From Poritiphilus flavus (lineage in GTDB: Bacteria > Bacteroidota > Bacteroidia > Flavobacteriales > Flavobacteriaceae): a stretch of DNA of 64,000 bases. This document shows positions 27,888 through 35,543 of the stretch, piece after piece. Positions within the stretch are counted from its first letter, which is position 1. Every line of letters starts with the position of its first letter. A program made the translations under genes and the position numbers. The DNA is taken from the NCBI RefSeq assembly GCF_009901585.1, contig NZ_WXYO01000001.1:1-64000 (forward strand). The letters run 5' to 3'. A model generated the notes under the pieces. That model was not told the DNA's origin. It ran no database searches and saw only the letters and a program-made list of their open reading frames with translations.

Positions 27888-28273
27888 TGGACGTAATACA
27901 TAAAATAGGTAGAAGAAAAACGGCCGTTGCCCGTGTATATGTTTCCGAAGGAAAAGGAAATGTAACCGTAAACAAGCGAGAGCTTAAGGACTATTTTACC
28001 ACAGCCACTCTACAGTATAAAGTAATGCAGCCTTTTGCTCTTACGAATACCGAAGGGAACTACGACGTAAAAGTAAATGTTTACGGAGGTGGTATTACCG
28101 GACAGGCAGAAGCCGTAAGACTGGCATTGTCCAGAGCGCTTTGTGAGGTTGATGAGGAGCACAGACTGGCCCTTAAGCCGGAAGGTTTGCTTACCAGAGA
28201 CCCGAGAATGGTGGAACGCAAGAAATTCGGACAGAAGAAAGCCCGTAAGAAATTCCAGTTCTCTAAGCGTTAA
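27887..28273 (+). CDS. rpsI: 30S ribosomal protein S9
   Basis: A 128-residue protein with IGRRKTAVARVYV at the start, GGGITGQAEAVRLALSRAL, and the basic tail RKKFGQKKARKKFQFSKR whose last residues reach the P-site tRNA. It forms the usual L13-S9 operon with a 1-base overlap. Confidence 0.98.
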   Translation: MDVIHKIGRRKTAVARVYVSEGKGNVTVNKRELKDYFTTATLQYKVMQPFALTNTEGNYDVKVNVYGGGITGQAEAVRLALSRALCEVDEEHRLALKPEGLLTRDPRMVERKKFGQKKARKKFQFSKR

Positions 28274-28380
28274 GATCAGAAACAGTATAATTAAAGTTGC
28301 TGCTTGCAGCGAAATAAAGCCTTTACAGGCGTAACCAAGGTTCATTGAAAGTCCTGTTCTCCAGGACACTTAAAATCTCA

Positions 28381-28407
28381 AAACCCGGTTCTTTTACACC
28401 CGGGTTT
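28381..28407 (+). terminator. Hairpin after rpsI, probable terminator
   Basis: Inverted repeat AAACCCGG / CCGGGTTT with an 11-base loop, 108 bp after the rpsI stop. The following bases (GAGTTCATTTAGTTT) are only moderately T-rich, so termination may be partial. A second small hairpin (GTCCTG/CAGGAC, 28351-28367) lies just before it. Confidence 0.5.
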
Positions 28408-28431
28408 GAGTTCATTTAGTTTAGCATCTAA

Positions 28432-28471
28432 ATGGCAGAGGCTTTCCCAAAACGGAATACCACTCTGCCAT
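28432..28471 (+). promoter_or_regulatory. Inverted repeat in the rpsB leader
   Basis: ATGGCAGAG (28432-28440) and CTCTGCCAT (28463-28471) form a perfect 9-bp inverted repeat with a 22-base loop, ending 34 bp before the rpsB start. It may be an autoregulatory leader element for S2 or an operator. This is inference from position and symmetry only. Confidence 0.4.
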
Positions 28472-28505
28472 TGCTAATTCAAAAGAACGTAAACTAAGTA
28501 TTAAA

Positions 28506-29684
28506 ATGGCAAAAAAAGCTGAAGTAAAAGAACTTCTAGAAGCCGGGGTGCATTTTGGACACCTCACCAGAAAATGGAATCCGAACATGGCTCCTTACAT
28601 CTACATGGAGCGTAACGGGATCCACGTTATCAACCTTTACAAGACAGTAGCAAAATTAGATGAGGCTAATGAAGCCCTCAAAAAAATTGCTGCGTCAGGA
28701 AGAAAGATCCTCTTCGTCGCAACCAAAAAACAGGCAAAGGATATTGTTGCTGAAAAAGTGGCTAATATCAATATGCCTTATATTACGGAAAGATGGCCAG
28801 GAGGAATGCTGACCAACTTCGTGACCATTCGTAAGGCGGTCAAGAAAATGGCCAGCATTGACAGAATGAAAAAAGACGGTACTTTCAATACCTTATCCAA
28901 GAAAGAGCGTTTGCAGGTAGACCGACTAAGAGCTAAACTCGAAAAAAACCTTGGCTCAATTTCTGAAATGACCCGTTTACCAGGTGCCCTTTTTGTGGTA
29001 GATACTATGAGGGAGCATATCGCGGTTAAGGAAGCCCAAAAGCTTAAGATCCCGATCTTCGCCATGGTGGATACCAATTCCGACCCAAGGCCGATAGATT
29101 TTGTGATCCCATCCAACGACGACGCTTCCAAGTCTATCGATATCATTATGACACAGGTAACCAATGCGGTAGCAGAAGGCCTGGCGGAACGCAAATCTGA
29201 AAAAGCCGCTGAAAAAGAGGGAGCTTCAGAAAGCACAGCCGCTGCGGAACCAGCAGTTGAAGAAGCTAAGGTAGAAGAGGTTCAAGAGGCGCCAAAGGCA
29301 GCTCCTAAGGCCAAGGCAGAAGAAATTGTTGAAGCTGCAGCTCCTGAAACTGTGGAAGAAGTTGTAGAAGAAGTAGCTGAGACGAAGGCGGTAGAAAAAG
29401 AAGAAGCAGCTACAGAAGCTGAGGCATCTGATAACGACCTTACCAAAATTGAAGGAATCGGACCTAAAGCTGCCGAAGCTCTTACCGGTGCAGGTATGAG
29501 CACTTTCGCTGACCTTGCCGGTGCGGATCCTGAAAAGATCAAGGAGATCCTTACTGCTGCCAGCTCCCGCATGGCTCATCTTGATCCGGGTTCATGGCCA
29601 AAACAAGCTAAAATGGCTGCCGAAGGAAAGTGGGATGAGTTAAAAGAATGGCAGGACAAGGTCAAGGCCGGAGTAGAAGAATAA
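28506..29684 (+). CDS. rpsB: 30S ribosomal protein S2 with C-terminal helix-hairpin-helix extension
   Basis: A 392-residue protein. Residues 1 to about 230 are a normal S2 (LLEAGVHFGHLTRKWNPNM, ITERWPGGMLTNFVTIRK, LPGALFVVD, IPIFAMVDTNSDP, FVIPSNDDASKSI). Residues about 230-308 are an Ala/Glu/Val-rich, low-complexity linker. Residues 309-392 begin DNDLTKIEGIGPKAAEALTG, a helix-hairpin-helix motif, and end with DPGSWPKQAKMAAEGKWDEL. Ordinary S2 is about 230-260 residues, so about 140 are extra. The extension could touch rRNA or another factor; its role is unknown. It is followed by tsf, as is usual. Confidence 0.96.
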   Translation: MAKKAEVKELLEAGVHFGHLTRKWNPNMAPYIYMERNGIHVINLYKTVAKLDEANEALKKIAASGRKILFVATKKQAKDIVAEKVANINMPYITERWPGGMLTNFVTIRKAVKKMASIDRMKKDGTFNTLSKKERLQVDRLRAKLEKNLGSISEMTRLPGALFVVDTMREHIAVKEAQKLKIPIFAMVDTNSDPRPIDFVIPSNDDASKSIDIIMTQVTNAVAEGLAERKSEKAAEKEGASESTAAAEPAVEEAKVEEVQEAPKAAPKAKAEEIVEAAAPETVEEVVEEVAETKAVEKEEAATEAEASDNDLTKIEGIGPKAAEALTGAGMSTFADLAGADPEKIKEILTAASSRMAHLDPGSWPKQAKMAAEGKWDELKEWQDKVKAGVEE

Positions 29685-29711
29685 TAAGTACATAAATCAT
29701 TCATTCACAAC

Positions 29712-29727
29712 GATACCTTCGGGTGTC
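29712..29727 (+). promoter_or_regulatory. UUCG-capped hairpin between rpsB and tsf
   Basis: GATACC-TTCG-GGTGTC forms a 6-bp stem (one G-T pair) with a stable UUCG tetraloop, 15 bp upstream of tsf. It may act as a partial attenuator or an RNA-processing site inside the rpsB-tsf transcript. Confidence 0.45.
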
Positions 29728-29742
29728 AAAACAATAAATAAA

Positions 29743-30567
29743 ATGGTAAAAGTTACCGCAGCAGACGTAAATAAACTGAGAAAGGCCACCGGTGCCGGTA
29801 TGATGGATTGCAAAAATGCATTGGTAGAAGCCGAAGGCGATTTTGATAAAGCCATTGAGATCCTTAGGAAAAAAGGACAAAAGGTTGCCGCGAAGAGAGC
29901 GGACAGAGACTCTTCCGAAGGTGCTGCAATTGCTAAGGTGAATGGCGATCACACCAGTGGAGTGATCATCTCATTGAACTGCGAAACAGACTTCGTTGCA
30001 AAAAACGAAAGCTTTGTTGCCCTGGCCAATGACCTGGCTGAACTAGCCCTTGATTTTAATAGTAAAGACGATTTTCTGGGTGCTGAATTCAACGGGCTTT
30101 CCGTACAGGAAAAGCTTACGGAGCAAACCGGAGTAATCGGTGAGAAAATAGAGATCGGAGGATTCAGAAAATTAAGTGCTCCTTTTGTTGGTTCATATAT
30201 TCACGCCGGAAATAAGATTGCTACGCTGGTAGGTCTTTCCGAAGCTGTAGAAGGTGCTGCCATTGCGGCCAAAGACGTTGCGATGCAGGCTGCTGCAATG
30301 AACCCTGTTGCACTTAACGAGGATGGAGTAGATCAGTCTATTATCGACAAGGAGATCGAGATCGCCAAAGATCAACTCCGTCAGGAAGGAAAGCCTGAAA
30401 ACATGTTGGAAAATATCGCCAAAGGTAAGCTCAAGCGTTTCTTCAAAGACAATACTTTGGTTAACCAGGCCTTTATAAAAGACAGCAAACAAAGCGTTGC
30501 ACAGTATGTAAAATCAGTAGCTTCAGATCTTGAGGTTACCGGTTTTGAAAGAGTCGCACTGGGATAA
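29743..30567 (+). CDS. tsf: Translation elongation factor Ts
   Basis: A 274-residue protein with the N-terminal UBA-like region VNKLRKATGAGMMDCKNALVEAEGDFDKAIEILRKKG and the EF-Tu contact segment ISLNCETDFVAKN in the core. It recycles EF-Tu by GDP/GTP exchange. It lies 58 bp after rpsB and ends at a strong terminator. Confidence 0.98.
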   Translation: MVKVTAADVNKLRKATGAGMMDCKNALVEAEGDFDKAIEILRKKGQKVAAKRADRDSSEGAAIAKVNGDHTSGVIISLNCETDFVAKNESFVALANDLAELALDFNSKDDFLGAEFNGLSVQEKLTEQTGVIGEKIEIGGFRKLSAPFVGSYIHAGNKIATLVGLSEAVEGAAIAAKDVAMQAAAMNPVALNEDGVDQSIIDKEIEIAKDQLRQEGKPENMLENIAKGKLKRFFKDNTLVNQAFIKDSKQSVAQYVKSVASDLEVTGFERVALG

Positions 30568-30597
30568 GCTCAGTATACCAACACTTTTAGTACAAAG

Positions 30598-30627
30598 CCC
30601 TTTGACGCGAATGTCAAAGGGTTTTTT
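30598..30627 (+). terminator. Terminator of the rpsB-tsf operon
   Basis: CCCTTTGAC / GTCAAAGGG, a perfect 9-bp stem with a 6-base loop, followed by six T. Confidence 0.92.
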
Positions 30628-30670
30628 AATGCCTGATTTTCTGTCCAACGACCGATCAATCAGCCTGGTT

Positions 30671-32068
30671 CTATACCGCAACCTCTTGTAAACAGGACTG
30701 TATCAGGTCCAGGGTATGCTCAATATCCGCTTCTGTAGTAGCCCAGGAACACACACTTATCCTGATTGCTGCTGTCCCATTCCAGCTTGTCCCCGCTAAC
30801 CAGCATTCCCCGGATTCCTGTATGGCCGCTACCAGGTTTTTGGTGATCTCTTCGGTCCTGGCGCGGACCAATACCTGGTTGAAGACCACCTCATTGAGCA
30901 ATTCCAGGTCCATAGTGCTCAGACCGGCTTCTAATTGTTTGGCCCTCATATGAAATCCGGTGACCATATCGTCAATGCCCTGTTTTCCCAGATATTTCAA
31001 GGTGGCCCATAGTTCAATGGCGCGGGAGCGTTTAGACATTTCCGGGGTATATAGTAGCGGGTCTTTGTAGTCGCTGTAAATGATGTACTCCCCGCTTGCC
31101 TGCATAGCCGATACCAATGCCTCTTCGTCCTTGCACAGCACAATTCCCGAATCGTAGGGCGTATTCAGGGTCTTGTGCCCATCTACAGACCAGGACGAAG
31201 CTTTTTCTATTCCTCTGGTAAGGTGAGATCTGGATTTTGAGGCTGCTGCCCATAGGCCAAAAGCGCCGTCTATATGTATCCATGCACCGGCCTTGTTGGC
31301 CTTGTCGCAAATGTTTACAAAATCGTCAAAGCCTCCCGTATTTACATTCCCAGCTTGCAGGATCAATAGGCAACTGCTGTCCAGTTCCGGAATTTTCTCC
31401 GGTATGGCTCTACCCTGCTCATCCGAAGGGACCCATTCGATATTTTCGATCCCAAATCCAAGCATGGACAATGTCTTTTTAATGCTGGCGTGAATCTGTT
31501 CGTGGGCAACTATCCTGACCGCGGGTGCACCGTAAAGCCCCTTGGCGTTCACATCCCAACCCGCATTTTTTAATATTCTGAACCGGCCCGCGGCCAAGCC
31601 GCAAAGGTTAGCCATAGAAGTACCGCTAACAAAGCCGGCGACAGTACCCTGCGGCAATCCCAACAGTTCCACCAGCCACTTTTCACAAACCTGTTCCAGC
31701 TTGCTGTTTATGGGTGAAGTCAGGTATAACCCCCCGCATTGATCCCAAACATCGGCCAGCCATTTTACTCCAAGAGATGCGGGAACGGCTCCCCCGTTAA
31801 CAAAACCAAAATACCTTCCGCCAATCTGTGCAATAGTGGCCGGTGTACCCCATTTATGTAGCTTTTCAAGAACTTCCCGGCCCGTAGAACTGCTTTCGTT
31901 CAGGGGCTCGTCAAAAGCCTGAAGGTTTTTTATGTTTTCCGGGGATGGAAAAACCGGCATTTCAGGAATTCCATCAATGTACTCATATGCGTAAGAACGG
32001 GCTTGTTCAAAAATGGATTTCTCTTCCATTTCCTGGAACATCTTTTGTTGATACTCTGGATGGCTCAT
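30671..32068 (-). CDS. Group II pyridoxal-phosphate-dependent decarboxylase
   Basis: A 465-residue enzyme of the aromatic-amino-acid/glutamate decarboxylase family. The PLP-binding lysine is in SWSVDGHKTLNTP (K299), the Asp that pairs with the ring nitrogen is D267 in IHIDGAFGLW, and GFVSGTSMANLCGLAAGR binds the cofactor phosphate. The substrate cannot be told from sequence alone; aromatic amino acids or aspartate/glutamate are possible. It is convergent with tsf and not in an obvious operon. Confidence 0.88.
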   Translation of the reverse strand: MSHPEYQQKMFQEMEEKSIFEQARSYAYEYIDGIPEMPVFPSPENIKNLQAFDEPLNESSSTGREVLEKLHKWGTPATIAQIGGRYFGFVNGGAVPASLGVKWLADVWDQCGGLYLTSPINSKLEQVCEKWLVELLGLPQGTVAGFVSGTSMANLCGLAAGRFRILKNAGWDVNAKGLYGAPAVRIVAHEQIHASIKKTLSMLGFGIENIEWVPSDEQGRAIPEKIPELDSSCLLILQAGNVNTGGFDDFVNICDKANKAGAWIHIDGAFGLWAAASKSRSHLTRGIEKASSWSVDGHKTLNTPYDSGIVLCKDEEALVSAMQASGEYIIYSDYKDPLLYTPEMSKRSRAIELWATLKYLGKQGIDDMVTGFHMRAKQLEAGLSTMDLELLNEVVFNQVLVRARTEEITKNLVAAIQESGECWLAGTSWNGTAAIRISVCSWATTEADIEHTLDLIQSCLQEVAV

Positions 32069-32194
32069 ACTTGTTAAATTGGATAATAGAAACTGCTTCG
32101 TTTTGACCGATTTAAAAGTACTGAATTAGCCATAAAAGACCTTGGATAATAGCGAATAGCAATAAGTCTTATTGCCTGATACGAGTTCTGGATC

Positions 32195-32255
32195 CAAAAA
32201 AAGCCAGCTGAGGTAAGTTCCAAGGGTTTGCGAACAAACTTCAGCTGACTTTGGC
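32195..32255 (-). terminator. Terminator of the sigma/DUF4097 operon
   Basis: A long stem (GCCAGCTGAGG against CTTCAGCTGAC, with one mismatch) and a run of seven T on the minus strand, 21 bp after the last DUF4097 gene. Confidence 0.75.
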
Positions 32256-32275
32256 TTAGATATTTCTATTTGGTG

Positions 32276-33091
32276 CTATTTAGACTTTATCATGATATTG
32301 CCGTTAAAGCTTTTGAAGAGCATCTCCGGACCACCCCCATTTATGGTGCCCCTGACCCACTGTTCCACCTTTACCTTATAGACACCAGAGGAAGTGGATT
32401 TTTCTACGTTGGGTTCCTGTTTGGCGATCGCCATATCAAAATCGGTATAGATCTCCCCCATATCGGACTTTGCCTTTACATTCGCTTTGAGAGAAGATGG
32501 AAAAGTAATATCCAAATCGCCGTTCAAGCTGCTAAAGGCCATATTGGCACCTTGCGTAATATTAACAAAACTCACTATGATATCACCGTTTACCGTATCT
32601 GCGGAAACGGAACCACCGACTTCCTCACAAGTGATCTCCCCGTTTACGTTGGAGATCTCCATTTCGCCACTTACACCTTTCACAAGAATGTTCCCCTGGT
32701 TTACCGTTCCCAGTTTCAGGGAGAAGTCTTTCGGAACTTTTATCTCCAGGTTGGTAACCTTGTTCCACTGTTCATTGATGATCTTTACCTCATTGTTCTT
32801 TTCTTCCCCACTGATGTCCAGGGATGAGTGGTCTATGCGGCGGAGTCCGGACTTATCCTGCTTTTTTTCTTTATAGTGGGCTTTTCGGTTCCCGAAGGTA
32901 GCCTTTACCACTACCTCACTTCCTTCGTATGCTTCAACGTTTATGGAACCGTTAAGCTGCTCTACGGTTAGCTTTCCAGGGCTTCCCGGACTGCTCAAGG
33001 GTATGGAAAACAATTCTATCTCAGTATCCTGGGCCATCGCCAACAGCGGCAACGACAGGAAAACAACTAATAATATTCTAAAACTTTTCAT
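32276..33091 (-). CDS. DUF4097 beta-strand repeat protein (second copy)
   Basis: A 271-residue secreted protein with a signal peptide (FRILLVVFLSLPLLAMAQ). The body is made of short beta repeats of the DUF4097 type, with recurring NGSINVEAYEG, VNGEITCEEVGG, VNGDIIVSF, LNGDLDITFP and FNGNIMIKS, a right-handed beta-helix-like pattern often called a putative adhesin. It lies 10 bp after a paralogue and is the last gene of a four-gene operon headed by an ECF sigma factor. The function is unknown; an envelope or surface role fits. Confidence 0.85.
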   Translation of the reverse strand: MKSFRILLVVFLSLPLLAMAQDTEIELFSIPLSSPGSPGKLTVEQLNGSINVEAYEGSEVVVKATFGNRKAHYKEKKQDKSGLRRIDHSSLDISGEEKNNEVKIINEQWNKVTNLEIKVPKDFSLKLGTVNQGNILVKGVSGEMEISNVNGEITCEEVGGSVSADTVNGDIIVSFVNITQGANMAFSSLNGDLDITFPSSLKANVKAKSDMGEIYTDFDMAIAKQEPNVEKSTSSGVYKVKVEQWVRGTINGGGPEMLFKSFNGNIMIKSK

Positions 33092-33101
33092 GATCTCTCC
33101 T

Positions 33102-33977
33102 TTAATTTTTTGTAATAATCACATTGCCGTTAAGGGTTTCAAAATTGTGGGACAGCTTACCGCTGCCTATCTGTACTATAGGCCTGGATTCAAACTTGAA
33201 CCTTCCCTTGCTGTCCGCATCGTTTTTAGTGGTTTTGGAATACTGTCGGGAAATATCAAAATCCGTATACAATTCTCCATTCATGCTCTTAAAACCAATA
33301 GCCGCGGACAGGTCTTGCTGATATTCGATATTGATATCGCCATTGAGCGAATAATAACTGGAAGCTTCGACCGGATTCTTCGCATAGGAGATCTTTACCT
33401 CACCGTTAATGGCGTGTACATCCGTTTTGCCGGTTATGTTATTAAGTTCTATTCCCCCATTTACATTGTTCGCTTTAAGGGATTTCCCGCGGGTATTGGA
33501 TACGGCCAGTTCCCCGTCGTTGACTGTACTCACCACCAGGCTGGTGTTTCTGGGAACCCGGACCTTAAAATCCAGCTTGTGCGAATATTTCGGCTGATCG
33601 TGATTATTCCAGCACCAGTTGAAGCTCAGACCGTCTTCCTTGAAATTCATGTAAGGGGCATCAGGATGCACAATGATCCGGTTGGCTTCTTCGATAAAGT
33701 TTACTTTTAGCTCTTCTTTTCCGAGCTCCAGGTCTTCTGTATTCCTGGCTGAGATCTTTCTTTCGATCTCGAATAAGACGGTACTCCCATCGTATCCCTC
33801 CACGTCTATGGATCCAAAAACATTTTTAATGATCAGATTGTTTTCCCCGCTTCCGCTAAAGGCGACTTCTTTCTTGATCAGCTCCTTAAATTCCTTCTTT
33901 TGGGCCTGGAGCGGCTGCAGGCCGACCGTTGCCGTAAGGGCCGCGCATAGTACTGCTGTTTTCATTTCTAATTGCAT
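33102..33977 (-). CDS. DUF4097 beta-strand repeat protein (first copy)
   Basis: A 291-residue secreted protein; the likely signal peptide is KTAVLCAALTATVGLQPLQAQ, so the start may be the second Met at 33965. It has the same repeat logic as the next gene (KNVFGSIDVEGYDGS, VNGGIELNNITGK, INGEVKISY, LNGDINIEY, MNGELYTDFD, LNGNVIITK). The two probably arose by tandem duplication but have diverged. It lies 63 bp after the HEAT-repeat gene on the same strand. Confidence 0.85.
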   Translation of the reverse strand: MQLEMKTAVLCAALTATVGLQPLQAQKKEFKELIKKEVAFSGSGENNLIIKNVFGSIDVEGYDGSTVLFEIERKISARNTEDLELGKEELKVNFIEEANRIIVHPDAPYMNFKEDGLSFNWCWNNHDQPKYSHKLDFKVRVPRNTSLVVSTVNDGELAVSNTRGKSLKANNVNGGIELNNITGKTDVHAINGEVKISYAKNPVEASSYYSLNGDINIEYQQDLSAAIGFKSMNGELYTDFDISRQYSKTTKNDADSKGRFKFESRPIVQIGSGKLSHNFETLNGNVIITKN

Positions 33978-34040
33978 TTAACTGTTCGTAATATTGATTG
34001 ATGAATAAACCCCATTCGGGTATTTTAATTTGATTCGATA

Positions 34041-34841
34041 TTATATGATCTGCTGTATGGAACTTTCCAGTTTCTTTTTAACCGAAGAGTCCAGAGATTT
34101 GCTCCTGATCAGTTTTTTAAATGGTTCGATAGATTTCTTCTCCTGAAGGGCTACCATAAGGTTGGCCAGTGTTACCTGCACAATGGGGGACTCCTGGGAT
34201 ACAATAGATTGTACCAGGCCTTCCCTGACAATAGGATTATCCAGGTAGTTGGTCAGTGATTCTATAGCTGCCAAACGCACGTTTACGTTCGGGTCGCTGT
34301 TCAATGTCTGCAACAAGGCCCTGATCACCGTTTCATCAACTTTTTGAATCTTATTGGCCTCGTTGATCCCCTGAAGTCGCTTATTTGCGGAAGGCTGCTC
34401 CAGCAAGGTAAGCACAAGTTGTTCGCGAACTGTCTCTGTTTCCGAGTCGACCACTTCGGGACTCTGCTGAACCGGATTGTCAATTGGCGCTCGGAGAAAA
34501 AATCCAATTGCCAAACCTATGGCCAGTAGCGCCAAACCGTAAGCGAATTGCGGCCTCCAGAGACTGACCATAAAATCCCTTATTTGACTTGCGAAACCAA
34601 CTTTCTTCTTTGCCTTATCCTGTTCTTCGTACAGCATAGAGTAGAAGGAGGTATCCATCCGTTCCGAGGGTTCCGGAACTTCCAGGGAATCCAGCTGTGC
34701 CCAGGAATTCTGCAGCTGCTCAAACTGAATTTGAAAAGCCCCGTTGTCCTTTAGGAATACCTCAAACTCCTGTTTTTCCTTATCCTCCATCCTACCGGAC
34801 AAATACGCGATTGCCTTATTTTCAAATACTTCTTCCTTCAT
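34041..34841 (-). CDS. Membrane HEAT-repeat protein, candidate anti-sigma factor
   Basis: A 266-residue protein. Residues 1-95 are a cytoplasmic helical region (FENKAIAYLSGRMEDKEKQEF, like the start of anti-sigma proteins but with no zinc-finger Cys/His). Residues 99-117 are one membrane helix (FAYGLALLAIGLAIGFFLR), and residues about 135-266 are HEAT-type helical repeats (NVNVRLAAIESLTNYL, SPIVQVTLANLMVALQE) that would face the periplasm. Its start overlaps the ECF sigma gene by 4 bp, the usual layout for a sigma/anti-sigma pair. The anti-sigma role is inferred from context. Confidence 0.75.
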   Translation of the reverse strand: MKEEVFENKAIAYLSGRMEDKEKQEFEVFLKDNGAFQIQFEQLQNSWAQLDSLEVPEPSERMDTSFYSMLYEEQDKAKKKVGFASQIRDFMVSLWRPQFAYGLALLAIGLAIGFFLRAPIDNPVQQSPEVVDSETETVREQLVLTLLEQPSANKRLQGINEANKIQKVDETVIRALLQTLNSDPNVNVRLAAIESLTNYLDNPIVREGLVQSIVSQESPIVQVTLANLMVALQEKKSIEPFKKLIRSKSLDSSVKKKLESSIQQII

Positions 34842-35395
34842 AACTCTTTATTTTCCAATTGTAGAAATACGCTTCTGAGTTCTTTCAATGCCCGGTGAGC
34901 CTTTACTTTTGCAGCCCCTTCCGAGCAGCCAAGGATCTCCCCGATCTCACTAAACTTCAGTTCCCTGAACTTACTTAGCAGTAAAACTTCCCTTTTGTCT
35001 TCGGGAAGCCTTTGCAGAGCCAGGTTTAGCTGTACAACGCTTTCTTTTTTATCGATCTCTTCTTCTAATTCCATTTCATTTCCCCGATACTGCAAGCTTG
35101 AAACGTCTTCCTGAAACCTGCTGTTCTTATTCTTCCTGAAATGATCGTAATTAACATTTCGGGCCGTACGGAACATCCAGGCGGCAAAAGACCCTTCTCC
35201 TGTAAAGGTGTGCTTGTATTTAAGCATCCGAACAAAGACATTCTGCACCAGGTCTTCGCTTAAGGAAGCATTCTGGTTCATATTGTAAAAGAACCCGAAC
35301 AACCTTTTCTTGTGCCTTTCGTAAAGTAGTCCCATCTTATCCAGGTCGCCTGTCTTTACTTTTAACATCAACGCATTGTCGGTCAGTGCTTGCAA
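34838..35395 (-). CDS. ECF-type RNA polymerase sigma factor
   Basis: A 185-residue sigma-70 family protein with region 2 (LYERHKKRLFGFFYNMNQN, SEDLVQNVFVRMLKYKHTF, FAAWMFRTARNVNYDHFRK) and region 4 (LQRLPEDKREVLLLSKFRELKFSEIGEILGCSEGAAKVKAHRALKEL). No regions 1 or 3, as expected for an ECF sigma. It heads an operon with the HEAT-repeat membrane protein and two DUF4097 proteins, so it probably answers an envelope signal and may control its own operon. Confidence 0.92.
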   Translation of the reverse strand: MQALTDNALMLKVKTGDLDKMGLLYERHKKRLFGFFYNMNQNASLSEDLVQNVFVRMLKYKHTFTGEGSFAAWMFRTARNVNYDHFRKNKNSRFQEDVSSLQYRGNEMELEEEIDKKESVVQLNLALQRLPEDKREVLLLSKFRELKFSEIGEILGCSEGAAKVKAHRALKELRSVFLQLENKEL

Positions 35396-35488
35396 TCTCT
35401 TATAGTTTTAGGTCTTCAAGAGGGTAAACTCCCCTTTTCTGAAATGGTTACAAAATGTTTCAAATTTTTTTTTTAGTTAATAAGAAAC

Positions 35489-35520
35489 AAAAAAAACGCG
35501 GCCCGTATCGAGCCGCGTTT
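35489..35520 (-). terminator. Terminator after the M61 peptidase gene
   Basis: AAACGCGGC / GCCGCGTTT, a perfect 9-bp stem with a 9-base loop; eight T follow on the minus strand. Confidence 0.88.
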
Positions 35521-35543
35521 GCTATTTTTTTTAAAACCTTGTT

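Noticed and set aside
29226-29579. Minus-strand frames opposite the S2 linker
   Set aside because: They are antisense to low-complexity Ala/Glu codons, giving Ser/Phe/Cys-rich nonsense.
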